Positions 1 through 7,516 of a stretch of DNA of 43,799 bases are shown one piece after another (position 1 is the first letter of the stretch; every line of letters begins with the position of its first letter). The DNA comes from DALYJJ01 sp031969915 (GTDB lineage: Bacteria; Acidobacteriota; Terriglobia; Bryobacterales; Bryobacteraceae). The stretch covers positions 1 through 43,799 of the forward strand of contig DALYJJ010000041.1 in the NCBI GenBank assembly GCA_031969915.1. Reading direction: 5' to 3'. Below the pieces are notes generated by a model. That model saw only the letters and a program-made list of their open reading frames with translations. It made no database searches and was not told the DNA's origin. The position numbers and the translations under genes were made by a program.

Positions 1-613
1 TGGCTGCGAGGCCGGCGCCGAAGGCGACCAGCAGAAACGTGCCCAAGGGCTGTTTGGCGGGAGCGGCGGGCGCGGGTGCGGTGGACTTCGCGGGCGCCTT
101 CGAGGGAATCGCTTCGGAATAGCCGGCGGGCAGGACGAAGGCGGCGGCGGGCGCGGCGGGATCGACGGTAAGGACGGCGGCCGCCGTGATTCGTTTCGGC
201 GGCAGGCACTGCCGGTCGTCGCACATCTGGTAGCGCAGCCGCGCGGTGAGTTCGAGCGGACCTGGGGGAGCGGTCCTGGCGAGTTCCGCGGCGAGCAGGA
301 ACGTGGTTTCCTTCTCGTAGGTCTCCGTGTCGGATTGGAAGTTCGGGTCGTACTTGCGGGTGGGCGCGGTTTGGTAGAGCTTGACTCCGGACACCGCGGC
401 AGACTCAGCGAGCTGAATGCTGGTGGGAATGGGACCGGGCGGCGTGGTGGGAGAGTAGAGGTGCCAGGGCGGGTCAATCGCCACCTTGAGCTTGAGCGTA
501 ACCGTGGAGCCGGGTGGCGCCTTCGCGGGGGCCTCCAGAGTCCATTTCGCGGGCGACGGCGCCTGTCCGAGGGCCGCGGCCGCGGTGATCGCCGCCAGTA
601 GAAGAATACGCAC
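1..613 (-). CDS. dsbD: Thiol:disulfide interchange protein DsbD, N-terminal part (runs off the window)
   Basis: A GTG start lies 3 nt after the plsX stop, and the frame stays open to the window edge (about 204 codons). The first 16 or so residues form a signal peptide. The domain that follows resembles the periplasmic alpha domain of DsbD, including the CDDRQCLPPK segment with its cysteine pair. An Ala/Pro-rich linker then leads into the start of a hydrophobic segment (LGTFLLVAFGAGLAA), as expected where the DsbD membrane domain begins. In the family, electrons pass from cytoplasmic thioredoxin through the membrane domain to this alpha domain and on to periplasmic thiol proteins. It is the last visible gene of the yceD-rpmF-plsX unit. 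The membrane and C-terminal thioredoxin domains are not visible, so full-length DsbD is inferred. Confidence 0.75.
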   Translation of the reverse strand, partial: MRILLLAAITAAAALGQAPSPAKWTLEAPAKAPPGSTVTLKLKVAIDPPWHLYSPTTPPGPIPTSIQLAESAAVSGVKLYQTAPTRKYDPNFQSDTETYEKETTFLLAAELARTAPPGPLELTARLRYQMCDDRQCLPPKRITAAAVLTVDPAAPAAAFVLPAGYSEAIPSKAPAKSTAPAPAAPAKQPLGTFLLVAFGAGLAA

Positions 614-616
614 GTC

Positions 617-1636
617 TCAGTCCGCCGATGCGCCGAACGAGCGGCCCAGTTCGGCGCTGATATGCCGGTTGATGTGTCCTTCCGCGAATTCGGCCGCTAC
701 GCGAATCGCGTTCTTGATGGCATTGGCGTTGGAGCGCCCGTGGCAAATGATGGAAACGCCCTTCACGCCGAGCAGCGGCGCGCCGCCGTACTCGGAGTAA
801 TCGACGCGCTTCTTGAAGTCCGTGAACGCCTCCCGCGCCAGCACGTAGCCGATCTTGCGAGTGATGGTGGCCTTGAGGGACTCGCTCAGCATGTGCTTGA
901 TGCATTCCACGAGCCCTTCGCTGACCTTGAGCGCGACGTTGCCGATAAAGCCGTCGCAGACGATGACGTCGACCTCGCCGGTGTACAGGTCGCGCCCCTC
1001 CACGTTGCCGATGAAGTTAATCGGCGCGTGCTTGAGAAGCACGGACGATTCGCGGGTGAGGCTGTTGCCTTTGTGCTCTTCCTCACCGATCGACAAGACG
1101 CCGACCTTGGGATTGTGAGTGCGGAAGATGACCTTGGAATAGATGCTGCCCATGACCGCGAACTGAGCGAGCATGCGGGCCGAGGAGTCGACGTTCGCGC
1201 CGACGTCGAGCATGACGGCGGGGGTGCCCTTCAGGGTGGGGAACACGGAAGCGAGCGCCGGGCGTTCGACGCCGGCGATCATGCCGAGGCTGGTCTTGGC
1301 GGTGGCCATGACCGCGCCGGTGTTGCCGGCGGAGACGACACCCTGGGCGACGTCTTCCTTGACCAGGCGCATCGCGACGCGAATGGAGCTGTCGCGCTTG
1401 CTCCGCACGGCCTTGGCGGCGCTGTCGTCCATGGTGATGACTTCGCTCGCGTGCACGAGGCGGATGGGCAACTCGCGCCAGTCCTCATCGTGTTCGCTGA
1501 GTTCGCGCTTGAGCACGTCCTCGCGGCCCACCAGGATGACCTGGACATTGAGCGAGCGCGCCGCGCGAATGGCGCCTTCCACCTCGGACTTGGGGGCGTG
1601 ATCGCCGCCCATCGCGTCGACAGCGATGGTCACCAT
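617..1636 (-). CDS. plsX: Phosphate acyltransferase PlsX
   Basis: A 339-residue protein of normal PlsX length. It begins with the family signature AVDAMGGDHAP and contains SAGNTGA and a LDVGAN motif. PlsX converts acyl-ACP plus phosphate to acyl-phosphate, the donor used by PlsY in the first step of phospholipid synthesis, as a peripheral membrane enzyme. It follows rpmF by 25 nt. The yceD-rpmF-plsX order is conserved in many bacteria and strengthens the call. The next gene starts 3 nt after its stop and is probably cotranscribed. In many genomes fab genes follow plsX; here a dsbD homologue does. Confidence 0.95.
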   Translation of the reverse strand: MVTIAVDAMGGDHAPKSEVEGAIRAARSLNVQVILVGREDVLKRELSEHDEDWRELPIRLVHASEVITMDDSAAKAVRSKRDSSIRVAMRLVKEDVAQGVVSAGNTGAVMATAKTSLGMIAGVERPALASVFPTLKGTPAVMLDVGANVDSSARMLAQFAVMGSIYSKVIFRTHNPKVGVLSIGEEEHKGNSLTRESSVLLKHAPINFIGNVEGRDLYTGEVDVIVCDGFIGNVALKVSEGLVECIKHMLSESLKATITRKIGYVLAREAFTDFKKRVDYSEYGGAPLLGVKGVSIICHGRSNANAIKNAIRVAAEFAEGHINRHISAELGRSFGASAD

Positions 1637-1661
1637 AGAAGGTTATGCGGTCAGAGGGAAA

Positions 1662-1844
1662 CTACTCCTGCTCAACTTCCATCACTTCGCGGCCTTTGTA
1701 CTGGCCGCAATGCGGGCAGGCGCGGTGGGGAAGCTTGGGCTCGTGGCAGTTGGGGCACTCGGCCAGACCGGCTGGCTTGAGCGCGTCGTGCGTCCGGCGT
1801 GCGGACGTACGGCGCTTGGAATGTCGTCGTTTCGGATTCGGCAT
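1662..1844 (-). CDS. rpmF: 50S ribosomal protein L32
   Basis: A 60-residue protein that starts MPNPKRRHSKRR, the standard L32 N-terminus. It has a zinc-ribbon pattern CPNC followed by CPHC, so this is the zinc-binding (C+) form. L32 is a component of the large ribosomal subunit. The gene sits between yceD and plsX in the conserved order and is read on the minus strand. Confidence 0.96.
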   Translation of the reverse strand: MPNPKRRHSKRRTSARRTHDALKPAGLAECPNCHEPKLPHRACPHCGQYKGREVMEVEQE

Positions 1845-1889
1845 TTCTTTGGGTCTTTCTCTATTAGAACAAATATGGCCCGTTGCGTG

Positions 1890-2411
1890 CTACCTGAGGT
1901 TTCGCAGGGCGGCCCAGCGATCGTCCGCGGGCTTCTGCTCGCAGTGGCAGCCACCCTTATTCAGGTTCTGCCCGCACACCGCGCAGATGCCCCGGCAGTC
2001 CTCCGAACAGACGGTCTGCATGGGGAGTTCGAGCAGCACGTGCTCCCGTACGACCTCGGCCAATTCCAGGCCGAGGCCCTGGTAAAAGGCGATCTCGCTT
2101 TCGCCCGCGTCGATGCGCGTCTCCTCGTGCACGGGTGCGGTATCCGCGGGCCGGTAGAAGAGGTCGAAGGGGCCGTCGATCGGAAACAAGGCCGTTTCCA
2201 GGCAACGGTCACACTCGGCCTGCATCCTGACGCTGATCTGGCCGCGCACCCGAATCTCGCCGAGGGTGTTGTTCAGCAGTTCAGCGTGTCCCCGGACCGC
2301 GAGCGGCCCGGACTGCCAGATTTTGCCTTCGACAAACGAGATCTCGCCCGGCTGGTAGGTAGTGTCGAAGTGAATCTTGTGGTGCTCCAACTCCTGCACA
2401 GCAAAGAACAC
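1890..2411 (-). CDS. yceD: YceD family protein (DUF177), large-subunit rRNA accumulation factor
   Basis: About 173 residues. Two in-frame GTG codons are possible (2417 and 2411). I chose 2411 because a GGGAGG sequence lies at the right distance before it and because family members start close to this FFAVQEL segment. The C-terminal half has cysteine motifs (CSEDCRGICAVCGQN and a late CHC) typical of DUF177. YceD homologues are linked to 23S rRNA processing or ribosome assembly and are nearly always encoded before rpmF, as here. The rpmF start follows 45 nt after the stop. Function rests on family and context. Confidence 0.9.
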   Translation of the reverse strand: MFFAVQELEHHKIHFDTTYQPGEISFVEGKIWQSGPLAVRGHAELLNNTLGEIRVRGQISVRMQAECDRCLETALFPIDGPFDLFYRPADTAPVHEETRIDAGESEIAFYQGLGLELAEVVREHVLLELPMQTVCSEDCRGICAVCGQNLNKGGCHCEQKPADDRWAALRNLR

Positions 2412-2472
2412 TGACACCTCCCAGCGGGCCCTCGCGCGCTCTGTCCAGTATATCGTGGCCGCCCGCGAATGC

Positions 2473-3243
2473 TCAGGTGCGGGGCAGGAAACGGCGCACT
2501 CCGTACTGGTACACCGCCGCTCCGAGCACGCCGCCCGCGAGCGGGCCCACGATGGGCACCCAGAACGCTCCGCTGCCGTCGGTCAGCCCGTTATTCTTGA
2601 AACCGGCCAGGACGGTGAGTAAGCGCGGCCCGAAGTCGCGCGCCGGGTTGATGGCGTAGCCGTGCAGCGCGCCGAACGACATGCCGATGGCCACCACGAT
2701 CAGGCCGACCAGCACCGGCGTCAGATTCCCGTTGGGCTGATTCCGCTCGTCGCCCACGGCCAGCACGAGCAGCAGCAGCAGCGCCGTGCCGAGCACCTGG
2801 TCGAGTAGTCCGGCCGACGGCAGGCCCGGGAACGCGGGGAAGGTAGTGAACACGCCGGCGGTCTTCTCGAGGTTGGGGTCGAAGGACAGGAACGCCTGCC
2901 GGTAATTGAGGAAAACCACCGCCGCGCCGAGGAACGCGCCCGCCGTTTGGGCGACGGAGTAGGGAATGACCTTCGCCCAAGGGAACCCGCGAAACACGGC
3001 GAGCGCCAGGGTGACGGCGGGGTTCAGGTGGGCGCCGCTGATGCGCCCGGAAACGAAGACGCCCATGGTCACGGCGAGGCCCCAGGCGATCGTGATGTTC
3101 GTGTACCCGCCGTTGACGATCTCACCCGCCGTACCTTTGCCGAACAGCGCCACCATCGCCACCACGCCGTTGCCGATGAGCAGGATGACCATTGTGCCCA
3201 GGAACTCCGCGATCAGTTCCGCCATCAGGGAAGGTTTCTGCAT
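2473..3243 (-). CDS. MIP-family channel (aquaglyceroporin-like)
   Basis: A 256-residue membrane protein with the two half-helix signatures of the aquaporin family: HLNPAVTLA in the first half and NPARDFGPR in the second. An Asp directly after the second NPAR is typical of glycerol facilitators rather than pure water channels, so passage of glycerol or similar small neutral solutes is likely. About six hydrophobic segments are visible. The ATG at 3243 has no Shine-Dalgarno sequence but lies 9 nt from a TAGAAT -10 element. It is divergent from msrA across only 25 bp. Substrate preference is inferred from this single residue. Confidence 0.9.
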   Translation of the reverse strand: MQKPSLMAELIAEFLGTMVILLIGNGVVAMVALFGKGTAGEIVNGGYTNITIAWGLAVTMGVFVSGRISGAHLNPAVTLALAVFRGFPWAKVIPYSVAQTAGAFLGAAVVFLNYRQAFLSFDPNLEKTAGVFTTFPAFPGLPSAGLLDQVLGTALLLLLVLAVGDERNQPNGNLTPVLVGLIVVAIGMSFGALHGYAINPARDFGPRLLTVLAGFKNNGLTDGSGAFWVPIVGPLAGGVLGAAVYQYGVRRFLPRT

Positions 3244-3252
3244 GAGAGCGGG

Positions 3253-3262
3253 ATTCTATCAT
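3253..3262. promoter_or_regulatory. Overlapping opposite-strand -10 elements (channel gene / msrA)
   Basis: The 10-mer ATTCTATCAT holds TATCAT on the plus strand (3257-3262), six nt before the msrA ATG. On the minus strand it holds TAGAAT (3253-3258), nine nt before the channel-protein ATG. The two hexamers overlap by two bases. Both genes would give leaderless transcripts. The hexamers are seen directly; promoter activity is inferred. Confidence 0.5.
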
Positions 3263-3268
3263 GGAGAT

Positions 3269-3814
3269 ATGGGGCAACACGAGACGATCACTTTGGGCGG
3301 CGGCTGCTTCTGGTGTCTGGAGGCGGTCTTTGACCGGATGGAGGGTGTGGTGTCGGTGGAGTCCGGCTACATGGGCGGACACGTCGACAATCCGACGTAC
3401 CAGGCCGTGTGCAGCGGCGGCACGGGACACGTAGAGGTGGTGCAGGTGACCTTTGACCCAGGGGAGACCAGCCTGCGCGACGTCCTCGACGTCTTCTTCA
3501 CGATCCACGATCCGACTACGCCGGACCGGCAGGGCAACGATGTGGGCACGCAGTATCGCTCCGTGATCTTCTACCACTCCGAGGAGCAGAAAGCCGCGGC
3601 CGAAGGGGTGATTGCGGAACTCACCGCGAAGAAGGCCTTCCGCGATGCGATTGTGACGGGGGTGGAGCCGGCGGCGAAGTTCTACCTCGCCGAGGGCTAC
3701 CATCAAGAGTACTTCGAGAACAACCCCTGGCAGCCGTACTGCATGTTTGTGGTTTCGCCGAAGGTAGACAAGTTCCGCAGCAAGTTCGGCGCGAAGCTCA
3801 AGGCCGGTGCCTGA
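3269..3814 (+). CDS. msrA: Peptide-methionine (S)-S-oxide reductase MsrA
   Basis: A 181-residue cytoplasmic repair enzyme that reduces the S-form of methionine sulfoxide. The signature GGGCFWC (catalytic Cys13) is at the N-terminus. GYHQEYF and the late NPWQPYC, which carries a candidate resolving cysteine, are also present. The open frame extends far upstream, but homology begins at the ATG at 3269. That ATG lies six nt after a TATCAT hexamer. No msrB is seen nearby. Confidence 0.95.
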   Translation: MGQHETITLGGGCFWCLEAVFDRMEGVVSVESGYMGGHVDNPTYQAVCSGGTGHVEVVQVTFDPGETSLRDVLDVFFTIHDPTTPDRQGNDVGTQYRSVIFYHSEEQKAAAEGVIAELTAKKAFRDAIVTGVEPAAKFYLAEGYHQEYFENNPWQPYCMFVVSPKVDKFRSKFGAKLKAGA

Positions 3815-3819
3815 GGCTC

Positions 3820-4378
3820 TTGACGTGGCGTGAACTGGCGCACCATGTAGTCGCTTCTCTCCAGGTGTGGATAGTCGGGCCGAAGCGCGAACAGCGCGGG
3901 ATCCGGCTCGCCCAGCGTAATGCGCTTCGCCTCTGTCACCGATGCGACTTTCCATGGCGCTTTCTCGTCCGCTCGATCCTCCAACAGCAACCGGATCGGG
4001 ACGCAGCCGAGCGCAGGCGCGTGCCAGCTCGTCGTTCGCCTCACGCCGCGCTCTTGGACCATCATCACGGCCGCGTAGCCAAGGACAACGGGACCGGCCG
4101 GCGAAGAGAGCGCCGGGTGTGTCGGCGACGTCGAGCAGCGTCCGGATGGCGAGTCGATCGTTGATCGACCCCTGGAGGCCCACATCGGTTCGCCGCACAT
4201 AGCGTGTCGCCTCGGCCGGCTTGCCCACTTTGCCGAACCGCTGGACGGCCGACCCGTCGGCGCGCTGCGCCAGCAACTGGTCCGCGACGACTTCGGTGCC
4301 GGAGCCAGAGATCCCCGTGCGGTGCATAGTGACCTGGCTCTCGACGGTGAACGCAGATGACCCCTGCGCGGCAGCGCC
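3820..4378 (-). pseudogene. Decayed gene for an unknown exported protein (frameshift, no signal peptide)
   Basis: Two minus-strand frames each look protein-like, with a switch near 4100. The upstream frame has GTEVVADQ, RYGKVGKP-like and TRYVRRTDVG segments, up to LFAGR. The downstream frame has RRTTSWHAPALGCVPIRLL, PWKVASV and FALRPDYPHLERSDYMV. Joining them needs one base to be skipped. The frame opens directly after the TAA of the oxidoreductase (4379) with GAAAQGSSAFTVESQ, which looks like the end of a signal peptide whose start is missing. The second frame has no stop until 3703, inside msrA on the other strand. I do not recognise the family. It reads as a remnant, although a sequencing indel could contribute. 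The end near 3820 is arbitrary. Confidence 0.55.
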
Positions 4379-5587
4379 TTAGAGCGGCAGGATCTCCTCG
4401 CGAACGGGATCGAACCGCAGCCGGCGCTTCTGGAGGTAAGCGATGTTGCCCAGGTGCGACGCCTGCGCGGAGCGGTGCCCGATGAGCACGTCGCCATTCG
4501 GCAGCTTCCGCGTGCGGCAGCACTCCAGGAAGTTCTTGACGTGGTCCAGCGTGAAATCGTAGCCCTGCGGGCCCATCACCACTTCGGGTTTTGCGCCACG
4601 TCCGGCGGGCGTGAACTCGAAGCGCGAGCGGTCGATCCAGAGCTTGCCGTCGGTGCCGCAGATTTCCACGGCGGCGCCCTGGATGCCGGGCGCAAGCGTG
4701 GCTTCGAAGGTGGCGGTGTAGTCGTCGCCGTATTCGAGCAGCACGTTGATGGTGTCCGGGGCGGTGCGTCCGTCCTTGTAGTGGTACACGCCGCCGGCGG
4801 CCACGGCCGAGGTCGGAATGTCGTGGCCTAGGAACATGTGGACGACGTCGATCCAGTGGGTGAAGAGATCGGTGACCTGGCCGCCGCCGAAATCGAGATA
4901 CGCGCGCCAGTTGAAATACTGCTGCGGATCGTATTCGCGCCACTTCAGGGGGCCGAGGAAGCGGGCCCAGTCCAGGTTACTGGGCTTGGTTTGCAGAGAG
5001 GCGGGCGCGCGGCGCAGATGATAGCCGTTGCCGTGCCACCAGGTGCGGGCCAGCGTGACGCGGCCGAGGCGCTTGATGTACTCGTCGCGGGCCTTGATGT
5101 AGTGGGCGCCGGAGCGCTGCTGCATGCCTACCTGGCAGATGCGATTGTTGACGCGCGCGGCCTTGACGATGCGGGGGCCTTCCTCGACGGTGAGCGTGAG
5201 CGGCTTCTCGACATACACGTCCTTGCCGGCGTTCAGCGCGTCGATCGCCGTCTCGCCATGCCAGTGATCCGGCGTGGCGATGAGCACGGCGTCCAGTTCC
5301 TTCACCTCGAGCAGCTTGCGATGGTCGCTGAAGGATTGCGCGGCCGGCGCCTTCTGCTTGGCCATGTCGATCATGTTGGCGTAGACGTCGCAGACCGCCG
5401 CGACCTCCAGACCCTGCACCTGCTGGAACAGCCCCATCACGTGGCGTCCGCGGTCGCCCACGCCGATCGCTCCGAGCCTGATCCGGTCGTTCGCGCCGAG
5501 CACGCGGGAGTAGGAAGAAGCCGTCCAGGCGATCACGCCCGTGCTTGCGCCGCGGAGCACGCTCCGGCGGGAAATGGTATGCCGCAT
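4379..5587 (-). CDS. Gfo/Idh/MocA family oxidoreductase with Tat signal
   Basis: A 402-residue protein. The N-terminus SRRSVLRG followed by a hydrophobic stretch is a twin-arginine signal. The Rossmann motif GAIGVGDRGRHVMGLF follows, with ATPDHWHGETAIDALNAGKDVYVEKPLT, the region that holds the conserved EKP motif of the family. The C-terminal domain is of the usual Gfo/Idh/MocA type. Members are NAD(P)-dependent sugar or cyclitol dehydrogenases; the substrate cannot be read from sequence. Tat export implies folding with cofactor before transport to the periplasm. The ATG at 5587 lies six nt from a TATAAT box. It is read toward the decayed gene, which begins in the same frame right after its stop. 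Confidence 0.9.
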   Translation of the reverse strand: MRHTISRRSVLRGASTGVIAWTASSYSRVLGANDRIRLGAIGVGDRGRHVMGLFQQVQGLEVAAVCDVYANMIDMAKQKAPAAQSFSDHRKLLEVKELDAVLIATPDHWHGETAIDALNAGKDVYVEKPLTLTVEEGPRIVKAARVNNRICQVGMQQRSGAHYIKARDEYIKRLGRVTLARTWWHGNGYHLRRAPASLQTKPSNLDWARFLGPLKWREYDPQQYFNWRAYLDFGGGQVTDLFTHWIDVVHMFLGHDIPTSAVAAGGVYHYKDGRTAPDTINVLLEYGDDYTATFEATLAPGIQGAAVEICGTDGKLWIDRSRFEFTPAGRGAKPEVVMGPQGYDFTLDHVKNFLECCRTRKLPNGDVLIGHRSAQASHLGNIAYLQKRRLRFDPVREEILPL

Positions 5588-5593
5588 GTGGGG

Positions 5594-5599
5594 ATTATA
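5594..5599 (-). promoter_or_regulatory. -10 element (TATAAT) of the oxidoreductase gene
   Basis: A perfect TATAAT on the minus strand ends six nt before the ATG at 5587. This spacing predicts transcription starting at or next to the start codon (leaderless mRNA). No clear -35 was identified. Confidence 0.5.
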
Positions 5600-5640
5600 T
5601 CTCCGGGAGAGCTTTCCTCCGTCGCGGGCACTATCTGGAC

Positions 5641-6012
5641 GTGATCCGCCAGCTCATCCGATGCAGCGCGCTTGTGGCTCTGGCCCTCACCGTGTGGGCA
5701 GCGGTTCCGGCCAAGGAGACGAAGCCCGGCGCTCCGCGCGACGAGGAACTGCGCCAGGCGATTCTGGCCCGCATCGCGAAATCGAAGAGCGCGGCCGATG
5801 GTTGGCAGGTGAGCGTGCGGGGCGGCGTGGCGACGATTACCGGGACCACCTCCGTGGCGCAGCGCAAGGGCTCGGCGACGCGGATGGCGAAATCGGCGGG
5901 GGCGCGCGAGGTGATCAACCGCATTCAAATCTCCAAGGAAGGCCGGGAGAAGGCGGCGGCCACGCTGCGCCGAGCTCAGGTGCACCGCGGCGAGGCGCGC
6001 GACAAGCGATAA
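5641..6012 (+). CDS. Exported BON-domain protein
   Basis: A 123-residue protein from a GTG at 5641. Residues 1-19 form a hydrophobic signal peptide ending near AVPA. Residues about 30-95 match a BON domain: an amphipathic first helix (DEELRQAILARIAK), then VSVRGGVATITGTTSV with the conserved central GG/T pattern, then AREVINRIQIS. BON domains are thought to bind phospholipids or maintain the envelope under osmotic stress. The C-terminal 30 residues are basic. The longer in-frame upstream extension lacks a signal peptide, so the GTG is preferred. Periplasmic location is inferred. Confidence 0.8.
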   Translation: MIRQLIRCSALVALALTVWAAVPAKETKPGAPRDEELRQAILARIAKSKSAADGWQVSVRGGVATITGTTSVAQRKGSATRMAKSAGAREVINRIQISKEGREKAAATLRRAQVHRGEARDKR

Positions 6013-6015
6013 AAT
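6010..6015 (+). promoter_or_regulatory. -10-like element before the SASA esterase
   Basis: TAAAAT overlaps the TAA stop of the BON gene and ends seven nt before the ATG at 6023. No Shine-Dalgarno sequence is present. A leaderless transcript is inferred. Confidence 0.4.
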
Positions 6016-6022
6016 CGCTGGC

Positions 6023-7450
6023 ATGTTGAGAGCATCCGCGGTCTTATTGCTGCCCGTCTGTCTGGCGGCACAGTCCCTGTCGATCACCAAGGGCCTCGTC
6101 GATTACCAGGTGCTGCAGCGCGATGCGCAGAACCGCGGGGCGGCGGAGGTGGAGGGCAAAGCGGAGGGCGCGGATGGGCGCGCACTCGAGATGCGCGTGA
6201 CGGGCAAGGGCGGCTTCGGCTGGCGCGCTGCGGGCACGGTGCAGAACGGGGCCTTCAAAGCGAGCCTGTCCGGAATTCCGGTGGGCGGGCCGTACCGGAT
6301 CGAACTGCGCGCGGGCAAAGCGGCGGCGGCGGTAGCGAATGTGTTGGTGGGGGACCTGTGGGTGCTCGCCGGCCAGTCCAACATGGAAGGCTACGGAGAC
6401 CTGGTGAATCTTGCGCCGCCGAGCGCGATGGTGAACTCCTTCGACATGACCGATGTCTGGAGGCGCGCCGAAGAGCCGCTGCACCGGTTGGTGGACGCGG
6501 CCGACTCGTTCCACCAGCGCGGCAGGCCGCGGCTGGAAGGCGAGGCGCTGAAGACATGGATCGCGAACCGTAAGAAAGGGACGGGCGCCGGGCTGCCTTT
6601 CGCTTTGGAGATGACGCGGCGGACCGGTGTGCCCATCGGGCTGCTCCCGTGCGCCCACGGCGGCACTTCGATGGACCAGTGGAGCCCGTCGTTGAAAGAG
6701 CAGGGCGGGGCGTCCCTCTACGGCGCCATGCTGCGGCGGGTGCGGGCGGTGGGCGGCAAGGTGGCGGGCGTGCTCTGGTATCAGGGCGAATCGGACACCG
6801 GTGTGAAGTCCGCGCCGCTCTATCAGGGAAAGTTCGAGGCGTTCATCGCCGCCGTGCGCGAGGACTTCGGGCAGCCCCAATTGCCGTTTTACTTGGTGCA
6901 ATTGGGACGGTTTGTGAATGCGAGCAATCCGAACGAGTGGAACCTGGTCCAGGAAGCCGAGCGCCTGATCGAAGAGAAGACGCCGCGGACCGGGATGGCG
7001 GTGGCGGTGGACCTGGATCTCGACGACCCGATCCACATCGGGACGGACGATTTCAAACGGTTGGGCAAGCGGCTCGCGAACCTCGCTTGCCGCGACCTGT
7101 TCCCGAACGTCGCGGCTTGCCAGGCGGTGGCGCGCGGGCCGCGGCCGGTGTCGGCGAAGCTCGAGGGCGGGAACGTCATCCGGGTGAGCTACTCGAACGT
7201 GAACGGTGGGCTGCGCGCGCCCGGGCGGATCGCCGGTTTCTCGCTGTGGCAAGCGTCGGGGGAGTATCTGCCGGCGCTCTATAAGGCGATGGTGGATCCG
7301 AAGGCGCCGGCGCAGGTTCTGCTGTACGTGCAGCCCAAGTTGCCGGAAGGAACGGTGCTCCGATACGGGGCGGGGAAGGATCCGTACTGCAACCTGGTGG
7401 ACGTGGCGGACATGGCGGCGCCGGTGTTCGGGCCCATGAAGATCGAGTAG
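6023..7450 (+). CDS. Sialate O-acetylesterase-like SGNH hydrolase (SASA domain)
   Basis: A 475-residue secreted esterase. A short signal peptide ends near LAAQS. A beta-rich region follows, then the SASA/CE6 core: VLAGQSNMEGYG with the nucleophile Ser in GQSN, CAHGGTSMDQWSP, LWYQGESD, and DDPIHIGTDDFKRLG with the candidate catalytic His near the end of the domain. Relatives remove acetyl groups from sialic acids or from plant polysaccharides. In a soil bacterium, deacetylation of xylan-like material is as likely as action on sialic acid. The C-terminal 100 residues form a further beta domain. Confidence 0.88.
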   Translation: MLRASAVLLLPVCLAAQSLSITKGLVDYQVLQRDAQNRGAAEVEGKAEGADGRALEMRVTGKGGFGWRAAGTVQNGAFKASLSGIPVGGPYRIELRAGKAAAAVANVLVGDLWVLAGQSNMEGYGDLVNLAPPSAMVNSFDMTDVWRRAEEPLHRLVDAADSFHQRGRPRLEGEALKTWIANRKKGTGAGLPFALEMTRRTGVPIGLLPCAHGGTSMDQWSPSLKEQGGASLYGAMLRRVRAVGGKVAGVLWYQGESDTGVKSAPLYQGKFEAFIAAVREDFGQPQLPFYLVQLGRFVNASNPNEWNLVQEAERLIEEKTPRTGMAVAVDLDLDDPIHIGTDDFKRLGKRLANLACRDLFPNVAACQAVARGPRPVSAKLEGGNVIRVSYSNVNGGLRAPGRIAGFSLWQASGEYLPALYKAMVDPKAPAQVLLYVQPKLPEGTVLRYGAGKDPYCNLVDVADMAAPVFGPMKIE

Positions 7451-7501
7451 GCGGCGCTTCCTGACGGCGGCGCCGGGAGCGGGGTCCTGAATCCCGCATG
7501 A

Positions 7502-7507
7502 TAAAAT
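7502..7507 (+). promoter_or_regulatory. -10-like element before the PPIase gene
   Basis: TAAAAT ends nine nt before the ATG at 7517, in the 66-bp gap after the esterase gene. The gap contains nothing else that I recognise. Confidence 0.4.
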
Positions 7508-7516
7508 CAGGACTGA

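Noticed and set aside
662..1780. Long plus-strand open frame opposite plsX
   Set aside because: Antisense shadow of plsX and rpmF with His/Asp/Ala-rich translation and no recognisable domain.
7451..7500. Terminator after the SASA esterase gene
   Set aside because: GC-rich pairing is possible, but no T-run follows.
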